This document shows, piece after piece, positions 8,727-17,386 of a stretch of 64,000 nt of DNA (positions within the stretch are counted from its first letter, which is position 1; every line of letters begins with the position of its first letter). The notes under the pieces were generated by a model. The model did no database searches. It saw only the letters and a program-made list of their open reading frames with translations, and was not told where the DNA came from. Source of the DNA: Rheinheimera mangrovi (GTDB lineage: Bacteria; Pseudomonadota; Gammaproteobacteria; Enterobacterales; Alteromonadaceae); contig NZ_CP034683.1 of the NCBI RefSeq assembly GCF_003990335.1, positions 2,432,501-2,496,500 on the forward strand. Reading direction: 5' to 3'. Position numbers and translations under genes: made by a program.

Positions 8727-11700
8727 GCCTGGCCTCCGGCAACTGTCACCAGTGTTATTGCATGCTGCTGGTGTGACACCAATACCGACTCATCGTCATT
8801 ATCACCTTCAACACAAACCATCATGCTTAAACCTGACACTGAGACCACACCAGCCTGAGCAGATAAAAACCGGATTAATTCAGATTGATTAATGTCCTGC
8901 GTCAGACTTCTTTGCGGTAAATCACTGTGGATCCAGGGCGATAAGTAGACTCTTAATTGCTGATTTATGGCCTTTTCCATTGCATTTGCATTGACCTGTG
9001 GATCAATAAGTAATGTGGTGCTAATCCTCACGATCTGATGTTTTAGGTTAAAAACACTGAGCTTCGTCATGGCCGAGGTTCGGCATGCGATATGCTGCAC
9101 TATTGCGGCCTGGTCTAAAGCGTCAACCACAGGCCTGAACGCGTTAGGTTGTTGTGCATTGGAGTAGCCTTTGACTAAGCCAATGCGGACAGCACCGCCC
9201 TTTCCACTGATAGCTTTGGCATAAAACAAATTCATACAGGCGCTGTGAGCCATATCTACCAAATCGATGGCGGTGACACATCTGTCTTTATTGTTCAGCC
9301 GCTCACTGACACGCCGATAAAAACTGCTGTACCCGCCATAGCTATTTCTGTTTTCAGCGGGCAATCCACCAAATGAAGGAAATGGCTGCGTAATGCCGGC
9401 AATTTGTGGCCATTTGTTTTGCGTAGCGCTAATGCTGTTTGCATCGATTTGCGGTATTTCACCTGCAGGTAAACCTACTGTTGAAACGCGAGTCAACTTC
9501 ACTGCCTGAGTATCCAGATAGCTGAATTTGATGTTGATGGCCTGGCCATAGCCTTTGGTCGCTATCGCCAGCCAGAAATCAGCATTGGGCATGATAGGTG
9601 ACGCAAGGTAAGACTGGTCTAGCTCCGCTTGTTCGATGTTTACCTGCTGAAGCACACTAAGCTGCTGTTCGGCAGCGGTCAGCCTAAGATCGGCGGACGT
9701 CAATGACGGAACAGCAAAGGTGATAATGCCCGGACAAGTCAGGTTGTTGGTATCGTTTTGCAACACCTTAATTGGTTGCCAACCTTTATTTGTCCAGTAG
9801 TAATAGCCAATACAATCACTCTGAGCTGAAATTTGATTGTCATCCGCGCTTATTTCGGCAAACAAGGTCAAGTTGCAAGGCGCGACAACCCCACTGAGCG
9901 ACAGATACAAACAACCTTGCCCTCCCACACCGGCAAACAGAGGCAACCCGGGAGAAACAGCATCTTGCGGCGTCAGATTGCAAAAACCATAAGCTTGATC
10001 AGTGTTCGTCGCATCGTAAGCGAGATAAGGTTTAAACGAACCATAGTGGTACAGCGCCAGCGGATAGGCTTGCGGATCGATGTTCTGCTCAGGAGAAATG
10101 TCTGTCACCGCACTGGCGCTATAACTGCCCAGTAAGCCGGACAGCTTTGGGCTATAAGGCGGGTTAGGGATAGGTAGAGGTTTTGCTTTAGGGTCTTTGC
10201 TGATCAGCGCCTGTGCGTTGTTAAAACTGATGTATGAAATCACCTGAGCGTACAGACTATTACCAAAAGCATCATCAGGTGTTTCCAAATCAAACCGCAG
10301 ATAACCATTGCTCGCATCACTGACCCCGGGCAAAGGCGATAGCGCTAGCTGCGGTATGACGGTACTCATGGGGTTGAATGTAAAAGTAAAGCTGCTACTT
10401 TGCAGATTAAGATCAGGCGGAGTGGATGACTGTTGAAACAAGCAGACAACATCTGGAGTGAATGCCATTGGTGTTGGCGCTGGCGAGTCCACTTGTGGCT
10501 CTGCAGTTAGCTGAGACGACTCGCCGGTTGGGCTGCCCACTGGCAACATAGGACGGAAGAATGGTGGCAGCATCGGGCTTAATAACGCAATCCACCCTAC
10601 AATCACGTTTACTATTCGCTCAAAAATAGAGGGACGATTTTTTGGCTTGACCGGCGGTAATGGACTGTCACCAGCCTCAGGGGTCAACCCTTGCCAGCTT
10701 TTTGACGTCAGTAAACTCCACTGGCCGGTAAATGATGTATTCGTAAATACTGATGCGGCAGTCAAAACAGCTACAGCCTCTGTGGCGGCAACTAAAGCCA
10801 ATACTGTATTTTGCGCTTTAGCAGTTGCTGCGGCTGCAGTAGTTACAGCTGCAGCCTCTGTTGCTTTTGTCGCCGCAACTGATGCTGATGCCACAGCAAC
10901 GGACGCTGAAGCTATGGCCGCAGCCGCCGATGCTATTGCCTCTGCTGAACCTGGAGGCGGAGATGCTGCGTCTACTGTCGCCTTTGCTGCCTTTACTGCT
11001 GTGTTTGCCTCGGTCACTGCGGCCTGTGCCGCTATCATGGCATCCTTTGATGCTGCAGCTTGAGTTTCAGCTGATGTTCCTTTGGCTTGGCTTGCCGCTG
11101 CTTTAACATCACTGAGCGCGCTGGTCGCTGCAGTTACTGCTGCCGTAACCAGCGATAGTATTTCCGCAGCTCCCTGGGTAAATAAGTACTGATTGTACTG
11201 AGCGTAATAATCGCAAAAATTGGTGGGCAGTTTATCCCAGTTAATAGTCAGCCTAAGCGAGTCGAGCGGCTTGGCGAAGCACTCATTGCTGCCAACATAA
11301 AAACTATCCCCCACTTCGGGCACCGGCCCGAATAATTGTTGTGACCCGCTATTTGCTAAAGGCGAACTATGGTTTGCTAATGAGAAATGACTGAACTGGT
11401 CGACCTGAACCTGAATACTGGCCTTCACCAGACTGGGAGGCTGGCTTAAGTCGACCGACGGACTCAGCATTATTTTGAGCATGGGCCAGGCACTGCTAAA
11501 ACCATCCGGGCTTTTAATAAAGGCAGCTATGGCGGGTGCTTCAAGTGGCAGCGTGATCTTTATCTCTACTGCATCAGGAGCTGGAAGGATCTTGATATCC
11601 CCCTGGTTCAGCGCAAACCAGTTTTTTTCTGTGCTTAAGTAAAACTGGTTAGTTGGGAAAGCCTGGATAAAATCAGTAAGCGCAGCGCAGGGAGACAATG

Positions 11701-12958
11701 AAGCATCGCTTTGAAAGGTTAAGGTAACACTGATAGTCCTCAGCCCGCCCTGCAAAAACAACAGCGGAGATGCCAAAGCAAAGCCTTGTTGCACCGGCAG
11801 CCCTTCATTATTGCCAAAGCCATCCCAACTGATTATTTCTTCTAACGAGTTGCGTGAAACCTGAGCCGGTTTAGCTATGGTGTTCAGATACAAAACCCTG
11901 GCGTCCGGGTGAGTTTGATCATAATAAAGTGTCTGCACTGATGAAATCACAGCATGGTTGATTTCAGTGTCGGCCTGATTAGCAAACACTATTCCGCTCT
12001 GATCCGGATAGCTCCCCGCCTTGAATAAGGTGCCGGCAGGCAGGTTCAGTGGCTGAACTTTGTCCGCCAGCTTCAGGCAGACAAATACCTGATCGGCCTG
12101 CGCGCTCTGCAAAGATTGCTGCAAAATATGGTCATAATAAAAATCGAGATGCTTTGTGCTGAACTGGTTAATGACCTTTTGTTGCGTTTCCATTAACCGG
12201 CTAAAAGCCATCAACAAGGCTGTATCGGGGTAAGGAGTGGGTTGATTTTCCTGTTGATAAAAAGCCTGTGTCGCGTGCTCAATAACCTGCACAAAGACAT
12301 CAAATACGCTGTGAAAAATGCGGCTGCAATTGTTAGCCAGAGACCCAATTGTAACGGGCTCTGTTTCAGCCGTTGCAGACAAACCATGCTGGCTGTTGTG
12401 GCCGTTGAACCAAACTGGCCCGAAGCTGCGATAAAATGCAGTGTCAGGCGCATTAACCATTCCCTTAGTCGCAACACAGATGCGTTGCTGCAATGCAAGC
12501 ATTGACGAGAGTTGGCCGGCCAGTGTTTCTTCTATCATTTTTTTTAGAAAAAGATGCAAGCTGTCAGTGTTGCTGCTTGCATTTAACCCCATGAAATAAA
12601 ACCATTTATTAATGGTGGCAAACAGGGTTTGCAGCAAGGGGATCAACCGGTTGACATAGTCAGCGTCACCGGTTGGCGATTTTAATTTCCCTCCTTCTAA
12701 CAGCATGAATTCTGCATGATAAAAGCTGTAATCCGTTTTACTGATCGCAGCAAGCAAAATGCAGGGGTCTTTCACAAAAAAAGACTGCCAATGACCAGCA
12801 GGTTGATTGTTTTGATCGTAATACAAAATCAATTGGGAAAATGCGGCAACAAAAGCCAGCCGATCACGGTTGTTTCGCCCGTCAACTTTGATACTGCCGG
12901 GGTCCAGCGCCCGGGCAAGTTGACTGTAGCGATTTTCCGCAATGGCATCTGCATTCAT
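8723..12958 (-). CDS. eCIS baseplate J-like protein (Afp11-like) with Ala-rich insertion
   Basis: A 1411-residue protein, long for its family. The C-terminal third carries the baseplate J pattern around FYRRVSERLNNKDRCVTAIDL, corresponding to the conserved SERLRHKxRAxTxWD motif. Residues about 603-740 form an extreme Ala/Ser/Thr/Val-rich segment split by a Pro-Pro-Pro-Gly turn, as expected for a long helical hairpin. It is followed near residues 777-800 by a hydrophobic stretch (IVNVIVGWIALL) and then a Pro-rich linker. Neither is typical of baseplate proteins in particles that are released. The start overlaps the gp25-like gene by four bases. The family call is firm; the role of the insertion is unknown. 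Confidence 0.85.
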   Translation of the reverse strand: MNADAIAENRYSQLARALDPGSIKVDGRNNRDRLAFVAAFSQLILYYDQNNQPAGHWQSFFVKDPCILLAAISKTDYSFYHAEFMLLEGGKLKSPTGDADYVNRLIPLLQTLFATINKWFYFMGLNASSNTDSLHLFLKKMIEETLAGQLSSMLALQQRICVATKGMVNAPDTAFYRSFGPVWFNGHNSQHGLSATAETEPVTIGSLANNCSRIFHSVFDVFVQVIEHATQAFYQQENQPTPYPDTALLMAFSRLMETQQKVINQFSTKHLDFYYDHILQQSLQSAQADQVFVCLKLADKVQPLNLPAGTLFKAGSYPDQSGIVFANQADTEINHAVISSVQTLYYDQTHPDARVLYLNTIAKPAQVSRNSLEEIISWDGFGNNEGLPVQQGFALASPLLFLQGGLRTISVTLTFQSDASLSPCAALTDFIQAFPTNQFYLSTEKNWFALNQGDIKILPAPDAVEIKITLPLEAPAIAAFIKSPDGFSSAWPMLKIMLSPSVDLSQPPSLVKASIQVQVDQFSHFSLANHSSPLANSGSQQLFGPVPEVGDSFYVGSNECFAKPLDSLRLTINWDKLPTNFCDYYAQYNQYLFTQGAAEILSLVTAAVTAATSALSDVKAAASQAKGTSAETQAAASKDAMIAAQAAVTEANTAVKAAKATVDAASPPPGSAEAIASAAAAIASASVAVASASVAATKATEAAAVTTAAAATAKAQNTVLALVAATEAVAVLTAASVFTNTSFTGQWSLLTSKSWQGLTPEAGDSPLPPVKPKNRPSIFERIVNVIVGWIALLSPMLPPFFRPMLPVGSPTGESSQLTAEPQVDSPAPTPMAFTPDVVCLFQQSSTPPDLNLQSSSFTFTFNPMSTVIPQLALSPLPGVSDASNGYLRFDLETPDDAFGNSLYAQVISYISFNNAQALISKDPKAKPLPIPNPPYSPKLSGLLGSYSASAVTDISPEQNIDPQAYPLALYHYGSFKPYLAYDATNTDQAYGFCNLTPQDAVSPGLPLFAGVGGQGCLYLSLSGVVAPCNLTLFAEISADDNQISAQSDCIGYYYWTNKGWQPIKVLQNDTNNLTCPGIITFAVPSLTSADLRLTAAEQQLSVLQQVNIEQAELDQSYLASPIMPNADFWLAIATKGYGQAINIKFSYLDTQAVKLTRVSTVGLPAGEIPQIDANSISATQNKWPQIAGITQPFPSFGGLPAENRNSYGGYSSFYRRVSERLNNKDRCVTAIDLVDMAHSACMNLFYAKAISGKGGAVRIGLVKGYSNAQQPNAFRPVVDALDQAAIVQHIACRTSAMTKLSVFNLKHQIVRISTTLLIDPQVNANAMEKAINQQLRVYLSPWIHSDLPQRSLTQDINQSELIRFLSAQAGVVSVSGLSMMVCVEGDNDDESVLVSHQQHAITLVTVAGGQA

Positions 12959-13374
12959 ATCGGGTTGACCGGCAAGTGAGTGCCTTCAAGCAGTGAGAAT
13001 GGGAATACATGGTTGTGGCGTGTATTCGTCTGCTTGATTTTGTACGAAATAGACAGAGTCGCGACACTCCCGTCCTCAGACAACGAAATATCAACTTCCT
13101 CAACGCTGATCCTCGGTTCACTATTCAACAAGGTTGTCTTAACCGATTGAATAATTTCTTCCTGCAAGGTCGCATCGAGACGGCAAAACAAGTACCGGAT
13201 TAAATCGCAGCCGTAATTGGGCATCAAACTGCGGCTGCCTCGTGGCGTTTTCATCAGCAAGTCAATCGACTGATTGATGTTGCTTTCACCAGAACTCAGC
13301 TGCAGTTGGTAATTCGCGTTATCAAATACTGGTGGAAACGACCAGCCTGTTCCTAAGAAGCTACTTTCATTCAT
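12955..13374 (-). CDS. gp25-like baseplate protein (Afp9-like)
   Basis: A 139-residue protein matching the GPW/gp25 lysozyme-like baseplate family. The diagnostic block LLMKTPRGSRSLMPNYGCDL near residues 40-62 corresponds to the family pattern of a Thr-Pro-Gly-Glu-Arg loop followed by P-x-[FY]-G-C. The protein links wedge proteins and helps nucleate sheath assembly in phage T4 and T6SS (TssE). It starts ten bases after the PAAR gene stop and its stop overlaps the J-like start, consistent with coupled synthesis of stoichiometric baseplate parts. A GGAGG lies 13 bases before the ATG inside the end of the PAAR gene. Confidence 0.88.
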   Translation of the reverse strand: MNESSFLGTGWSFPPVFDNANYQLQLSSGESNINQSIDLLMKTPRGSRSLMPNYGCDLIRYLFCRLDATLQEEIIQSVKTTLLNSEPRISVEEVDISLSEDGSVATLSISYKIKQTNTRHNHVFPFSLLEGTHLPVNPI

Positions 13375-13384
13375 GCTTGATCAC

Positions 13385-13684
13385 TTAGCCTCCAATGATG
13401 ACGGTAAAACAACCCAACACAATAGAACCACCATGCGCCGTAGAATCCCCCATTCTGGCTGCAGGCATATTATTAATCATGACAGTGGACGATCCTTTCA
13501 CTATCGAATCCGGTGGGCCAACGCAAACCGCCATATCACCGACTTTGGCAGCCGGCAATTTACCAATCAGAACTGTAGGTGCACCAGGCGCAGAGACTGG
13601 ACCTCCGACATGAGGGATAGGTGGCAATCCAGGCGTCACCATAGGGCACACATGAAAATCTGTTAAGCGGGCTGCAGGTGGCAT
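13385..13684 (-). CDS. PAAR-like spike tip protein (Afp10-like)
   Basis: A Gly/Pro/Ala-rich protein of 99 residues with repeated short beta strands and PAAR-type motifs: MPPAARLTD at the N-terminus, LPAAKVGD near residue 43 and MPAARMGD near residue 73, with His and Cys residues placed to bind a metal at the apex. It caps the VgrG spike. An upstream in-frame GTG at 13702 exists, but the ATG at 13684 is preceded by an AGGGAGAG ribosome binding site, so I place the start there. The gene follows the spike gene directly, as in most eCIS loci. Confidence 0.88.
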   Translation of the reverse strand: MPPAARLTDFHVCPMVTPGLPPIPHVGGPVSAPGAPTVLIGKLPAAKVGDMAVCVGPPDSIVKGSSTVMINNMPAARMGDSTAHGGSIVLGCFTVIIGG

Positions 13685-13702
13685 AGGTTCTCTCCCTAAC
13701 AC

Positions 13703-15490
13703 TCAATTAATCATGACCATAGCGGCTTTCAGGGTTAGCTCTGTGCCCCCCTGAACCTGAGCTGTCATGTTGCCTTTTGCCGAATACTGCAGCTGGGCCG
13801 TATCCTTAATATTGTTCCCTGTTGTGCTGACATCGCCACCAGAGCTTTGAATATCAATGCCGGTATTGCCCTTGATACTGACCTTTTGCCCTGCCTGTAA
13901 GTTAATGTCTTTATCGCTTTTGATGGTGATACCTGACGAGGTCATCAGCAGTGAGTTGCCATTCTCGTCTTTCACTTCGATCTGCTTATTTTTGTCATCC
14001 AATACAACTGTGTTTTGCCCCGGCGTGGTCAGCGTCAGTATTTTGTTTTCGTCATCAAACATGATGCGCAGCTCACTTTTAGTGACTATGCCTTTCATGC
14101 TGTTTTTTTCATTTGGAGTAAAATCGGAATATGGCTTGTTTTTTTGACTGTAAACACTACCGAGGATCACCGGATAACGCGGGTCCTGGTTCAAAAAACC
14201 CAGAATGACTTCGTCGCCAACTTCAGGTAAAAAGAATGCGCCTTGCCCTTGGGTTGAATAAAAATTGGCCAGCCTTGCCCATAAGCCTGCCCCTTGGTCG
14301 TTAAACAACGCGACCTCAACCAGGATCCGATATTCGCTATCCGGATCGGCGTTTATTTTGACAACAGTTGCGTTAAACAAGCCTGCAATGCCGGGTACTA
14401 ATCCAGCTGCAGACGGCGCTTCCACTTCATGTTCTTGCACAAACCATTCTTGCGACAAGCCAATATTGACTTCAGTAGCCCAGTTACCATCAGAAATGTC
14501 ATGCCGCACCGAAGACACGAAATGATCGCCATCAAAACGAGCGCCCATGCCGGCCAGGGTCACATAATTTCCGGGCACAACCACAGCTGTACCCTGAAAG
14601 CGCGCATCTCCTGTTATTTTGGACAATTCACTTTTTAACATCTGTGCTTTGGCCCAACTTTGGAGTTCATCAGTGCTCTCTGCGGCCGTTGTTTGCAGCT
14701 CGTAGTTGGCTAACCCCACCACTTCAGAAAGCGTTTTGCTGCTTAAATTCCCAGGGCCTGCCAGATTATTAGCAGCCTGCGCTGTGGTTAATTTTTGATT
14801 GGGGTAATCCCAGGCGCTCGCGGTGACCTGTGCCAACTGAGTGATGGCGTTCAGGTCGGCATTAAATTCAAATAGATTGTTGCCGTAGGTCAAAGTCAGA
14901 ACAGAAGAGGTCTCTGTGACAGGATTAAACACCGTCACTTTATTATTGATGGTGCTGACCAGCATGCTGTTCACTTCAGCACGCGCCAACATGAAGTCCC
15001 AATCAGTCACATAATATTGCACCAATTCGGCTAATTGGTTTGAAGTAGCTGTGACAGACGCAGTTAACCCTGCCTGAGCCTGGATCAGCGTACTGATCAC
15101 ATCACTGTCCTTAGTTTTGCTAAAGGCAGCGCTTTTGCGCCCGACAGTCATTTTTACCGCTTTATCTTTGCATTCGATCTCAAGTATGGGGCCGCTGGTG
15201 TTGGCTACACGCAGTGATTGTTTCGTTACTATGCCACTAAAGAGCAGTGTGTTTTTACTGTCGTAGCCCACTTCGATACTGATCTCGTTGCCCGGCACAA
15301 AAACAGCCGAAGCGCTGATGACAAAAGATTCTTTGGCGGCGTCGCCGTCCAACAAGGAAATAGTGGCAGTTGCAATACGGTTAATCGTCTGCTCAATATG
15401 TATGGCATACACCTGATAGGCATCCGGTATGGCGGAGCCAGCCGTCTTGATGCTACATGTCACAACACCGCCAGGTTTTGTATTAGGCAT
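13703..15490 (-). CDS. VgrG-like central spike protein (Afp8-like)
   Basis: A 595-residue protein with gp27-like N-terminal beta barrels (roughly residues 1-370), a gp5-type OB fold around residues 375-465 containing the PEVGDEVILGFLNQDPRYPV block, and a C-terminal repeat of short strands with regularly spaced Lys, Ile, Asn and Gly that forms the beta-helical needle. It makes the trimeric hub and spike. It overlaps the LysM gene by eight bases and is followed by the PAAR tip gene. No extra C-terminal effector domain is present, so this spike is structural rather than an evolved effector. Confidence 0.9.
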   Translation of the reverse strand: MPNTKPGGVVTCSIKTAGSAIPDAYQVYAIHIEQTINRIATATISLLDGDAAKESFVISASAVFVPGNEISIEVGYDSKNTLLFSGIVTKQSLRVANTSGPILEIECKDKAVKMTVGRKSAAFSKTKDSDVISTLIQAQAGLTASVTATSNQLAELVQYYVTDWDFMLARAEVNSMLVSTINNKVTVFNPVTETSSVLTLTYGNNLFEFNADLNAITQLAQVTASAWDYPNQKLTTAQAANNLAGPGNLSSKTLSEVVGLANYELQTTAAESTDELQSWAKAQMLKSELSKITGDARFQGTAVVVPGNYVTLAGMGARFDGDHFVSSVRHDISDGNWATEVNIGLSQEWFVQEHEVEAPSAAGLVPGIAGLFNATVVKINADPDSEYRILVEVALFNDQGAGLWARLANFYSTQGQGAFFLPEVGDEVILGFLNQDPRYPVILGSVYSQKNKPYSDFTPNEKNSMKGIVTKSELRIMFDDENKILTLTTPGQNTVVLDDKNKQIEVKDENGNSLLMTSSGITIKSDKDINLQAGQKVSIKGNTGIDIQSSGGDVSTTGNNIKDTAQLQYSAKGNMTAQVQGGTELTLKAAMVMIN

Positions 15491-16160
15491 TTGTCGTATT
15501 TCCTGGCTTCAGAGGCGGCACTGTCAATACCACTCCGGGATGCAAACGTCTGAACTTATTCAGGCTATTAAACTGCGCGATTTGCAGATAGTAATTGGGC
15601 GAGAGGTAAATCTGATTAGAGATTTGCGGCAAATTGTCGCCTTCAACAATGCTGACCAAATGGCTCATATCAGGGGATTTTTTATCATCTTTTTTCGCCA
15701 AAGTGGCCGCATCAATAGACGACGAGAATTCAAGCGAAATCTTCGCTCTGAGCGGAGTACCATCGGGCTTAAAAAATGTGTAGGACAAATTGAAGCTGGT
15801 TAATACACATTTAAAGGCCAGGCCACTGCCCCAATTAATAATGACGTAATTAGGGCGGTGAATGTCACCGTTATAGTCGTAAATCACTTTCGATAGCTTG
15901 CTCACTTCATTTGGTAAATTCACCCTTTTGCTATCAACCACGCCAGTGCAGTCGATCACCAGATCGAAACTCAACTTTTCACTTAACGTCTTGCTGTATT
16001 TGGACGCAGGAGCACTGCTATCGATACTGGTTTCTTCGTTGTATTGAATACTGCGGTTCCATTGCAGTTTTTCAGGATTGAGCATGACTTCGTAGTCGCC
16101 TTTGGCCACTTTGGTCGTGAAGGTTCCATCGCTATACGCCACTATTTTCATATTGCTCAT
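15483..16160 (-). CDS. LysM-type baseplate hub protein (Afp7-like)
   Basis: A 225-residue protein with a beta-rich N-terminal region starting MSNMKIVAYSDG and a C-terminal LysM-like module of about 55 residues (VEGDNLPQISNQIYLSP to HPGVVLTVPPL). This is the architecture of the gp53-like or Afp7 protein that clamps the spike hub to the tube and wedges. The gene lies between the DUF5908 gene and the spike gene, the canonical place. The C-terminal residues overlap the start of the spike gene by eight bases. The ATG at 16151 is an alternative start three codons in. Confidence 0.87.
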   Translation of the reverse strand: MSNMKIVAYSDGTFTTKVAKGDYEVMLNPEKLQWNRSIQYNEETSIDSSAPASKYSKTLSEKLSFDLVIDCTGVVDSKRVNLPNEVSKLSKVIYDYNGDIHRPNYVIINWGSGLAFKCVLTSFNLSYTFFKPDGTPLRAKISLEFSSSIDAATLAKKDDKKSPDMSHLVSIVEGDNLPQISNQIYLSPNYYLQIAQFNSLNKFRRLHPGVVLTVPPLKPGNTTNA

Positions 16161-16178
16161 AGAGAAACCAAGCTCCGT

Positions 16179-16346
16179 TTAACGATCAAAACTGGTTTTT
16201 GGCGATTGTTTTTTCAGCTTCTTTAAACAATCCTGGACGATTTTCTGACTCAATGCGGATTGTTCCACAGCACGGCTTTTTTCTTCCCGCACCGCATGGC
16301 TTGCGATATGGGTTTTGATGATGAGTTCACGAATTTCTACTGGCAT
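16179..16346 (-). CDS. DUF5908 family small eCIS-associated protein
   Basis: A 55-residue reading frame found by reading the gap between the second tube gene and the LysM gene. It begins MPVEIRELIIKTHIAS and ends with a Lys-rich helix (CLKKLKKQSPKTSF). The MPxEIRELxIK start is the hallmark of DUF5908, a short family found almost only in eCIS loci at this same position. Its role in the particle is not established; a helix-rich adaptor at the tube-baseplate junction is a reasonable guess. It is short enough to be missed by automatic gene callers. It lies 46 bases from the tube gene and 18 from the LysM gene. Confidence 0.85.
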   Translation of the reverse strand: MPVEIRELIIKTHIASHAVREEKSRAVEQSALSQKIVQDCLKKLKKQSPKTSFDR

Positions 16347-16392
16347 TTCTATTCACCCACTAATTCATTTTTATAAATTCTGAATCGGCAAA

Positions 16393-16851
16393 TCATTTTT
16401 TATTCCGGCTATCGTTCACCGTAAAATATTGATAAGCCAACTCAATGGTCTCAATCAGAATGCTGCTTTCCTGCGCCTTCAAATCGCTTACCGACCATTT
16501 GATCGGGTAAGCCCTGACAAAATCCCAACTCATGCAGGACTCGCCATGTTCATTCAGCAAATTCAATGAAATATCTTTGACAATAATTGGCTTCGCAAGA
16601 CCTGAATCAAGGGTAAGCTGGCACCACTTAATAAGCGGTGATGCTTCCGATGCGATACCCCGTTTTAAAACCAGATTTGGGTAGGTGGTGATACCGGGTA
16701 ACCGATACTTAAAACGATTCTCGCCCCCACTCACCACCTCCTCAACGCCAATTTCAGCACTCAAACCTGAAACTTCCTGAAAGCCAACATCGCTGCCAGT
16801 GCTGCGGGAAATTGCTAAGCCAAAATAAAAACCTGTTTTTAAATCAAGCAT
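16393..16851 (-). CDS. tube-type protein, probable tube initiator (second gp19-like gene)
   Basis: A 152-residue gp19-like inner tube fold. It contains FGLAISRSTGSDVGFQEVSGL near the N-terminus, split here by a short loop, the PGITTYPNLVLKRGI block near residue 52 and the WDFVRAYPIKW block near residue 109, all shared with tube proteins. It diverges from the other tube protein in the window and overlaps it by eight bases. Paired tube genes in eCIS usually encode a main tube subunit and an initiator ring that contacts the baseplate; gene order suggests this one is the initiator, since it lies closer to the baseplate genes. Confidence 0.87.
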   Translation of the reverse strand: MLDLKTGFYFGLAISRSTGSDVGFQEVSGLSAEIGVEEVVSGGENRFKYRLPGITTYPNLVLKRGIASEASPLIKWCQLTLDSGLAKPIIVKDISLNLLNEHGESCMSWDFVRAYPIKWSVSDLKAQESSILIETIELAYQYFTVNDSRNKK

Positions 16852-17314
16852 TATTTGTATTGGTAATAGTCAAAGACTCATAGGCAATTTCTATCGTGTC
16901 CACTGCCACTTCATTGCCATCAGACTTCAAGTCAGTGCTGGTGATTTTTGTTGGCCAGGCATTGGCTAAACTCCATTGCATGGTCACCTTACCCGCCTCA
17001 TTCAGCAGCCTGATGATGACAGTGCGGCGCGCTATGGTGTTCATCGTGATTTCCGACATCCAGTTCCAGAAGGTATTGTCACCAACAAAAATCCCGCGTT
17101 TCATCGTGACGTTGCCATATTTCACAATGCCGGGCATTTTTATGGTGGAGAACAACGGATTGTTACTGGCACGGTATTCAATAACCTGAACCTCTTTATC
17201 CATCCCTGAGACTTCCTGGAACGAGATCCCTGTCAACTCAGTACCGAAGTCAACGTCAAAACGAAATTTGGGCATTGGCCAGGTTGAGCCTTCTTTTACA
17301 CCTGTATCAGCCAT
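16844..17314 (-). CDS. inner tube protein (Afp1/gp19-like)
   Basis: A 156-residue tube protein with the standard pattern: RFDVDFGTELTGISFQEVSG at residues 18-37, MPGIVKYGNVTMKRGIF near residue 59, and WSLANAWPTKI near residue 113. It polymerises as hexameric rings inside the sheath. A GAGGA ribosome binding site lies seven bases before the ATG. It follows the sheath gene by 72 bases, as in all phage-tail-like operons. The higher conservation of the core motifs compared with the neighbouring second tube protein fits the main tube subunit. Confidence 0.9.
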   Translation of the reverse strand: MADTGVKEGSTWPMPKFRFDVDFGTELTGISFQEVSGMDKEVQVIEYRASNNPLFSTIKMPGIVKYGNVTMKRGIFVGDNTFWNWMSEITMNTIARRTVIIRLLNEAGKVTMQWSLANAWPTKITSTDLKSDGNEVAVDTIEIAYESLTITNTNNA

Positions 17315-17386
17315 GATAAATCCTCGATTAAAATTAAAATAAAAACGGTCTGCTTAATGAATCACTCACAGGCTACCAAGCCCAAA

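Noticed and set aside
10647..11063. Open frame of 138 codons opposite the Ala-rich part of the J-like gene
   Set aside because: Caused by the Ala codon bias (GCN read as NGC), not by a gene.
13703..15490. Evolved VgrG effector
   Set aside because: The C-terminus is repeat needle only, with no appended toxin domain.
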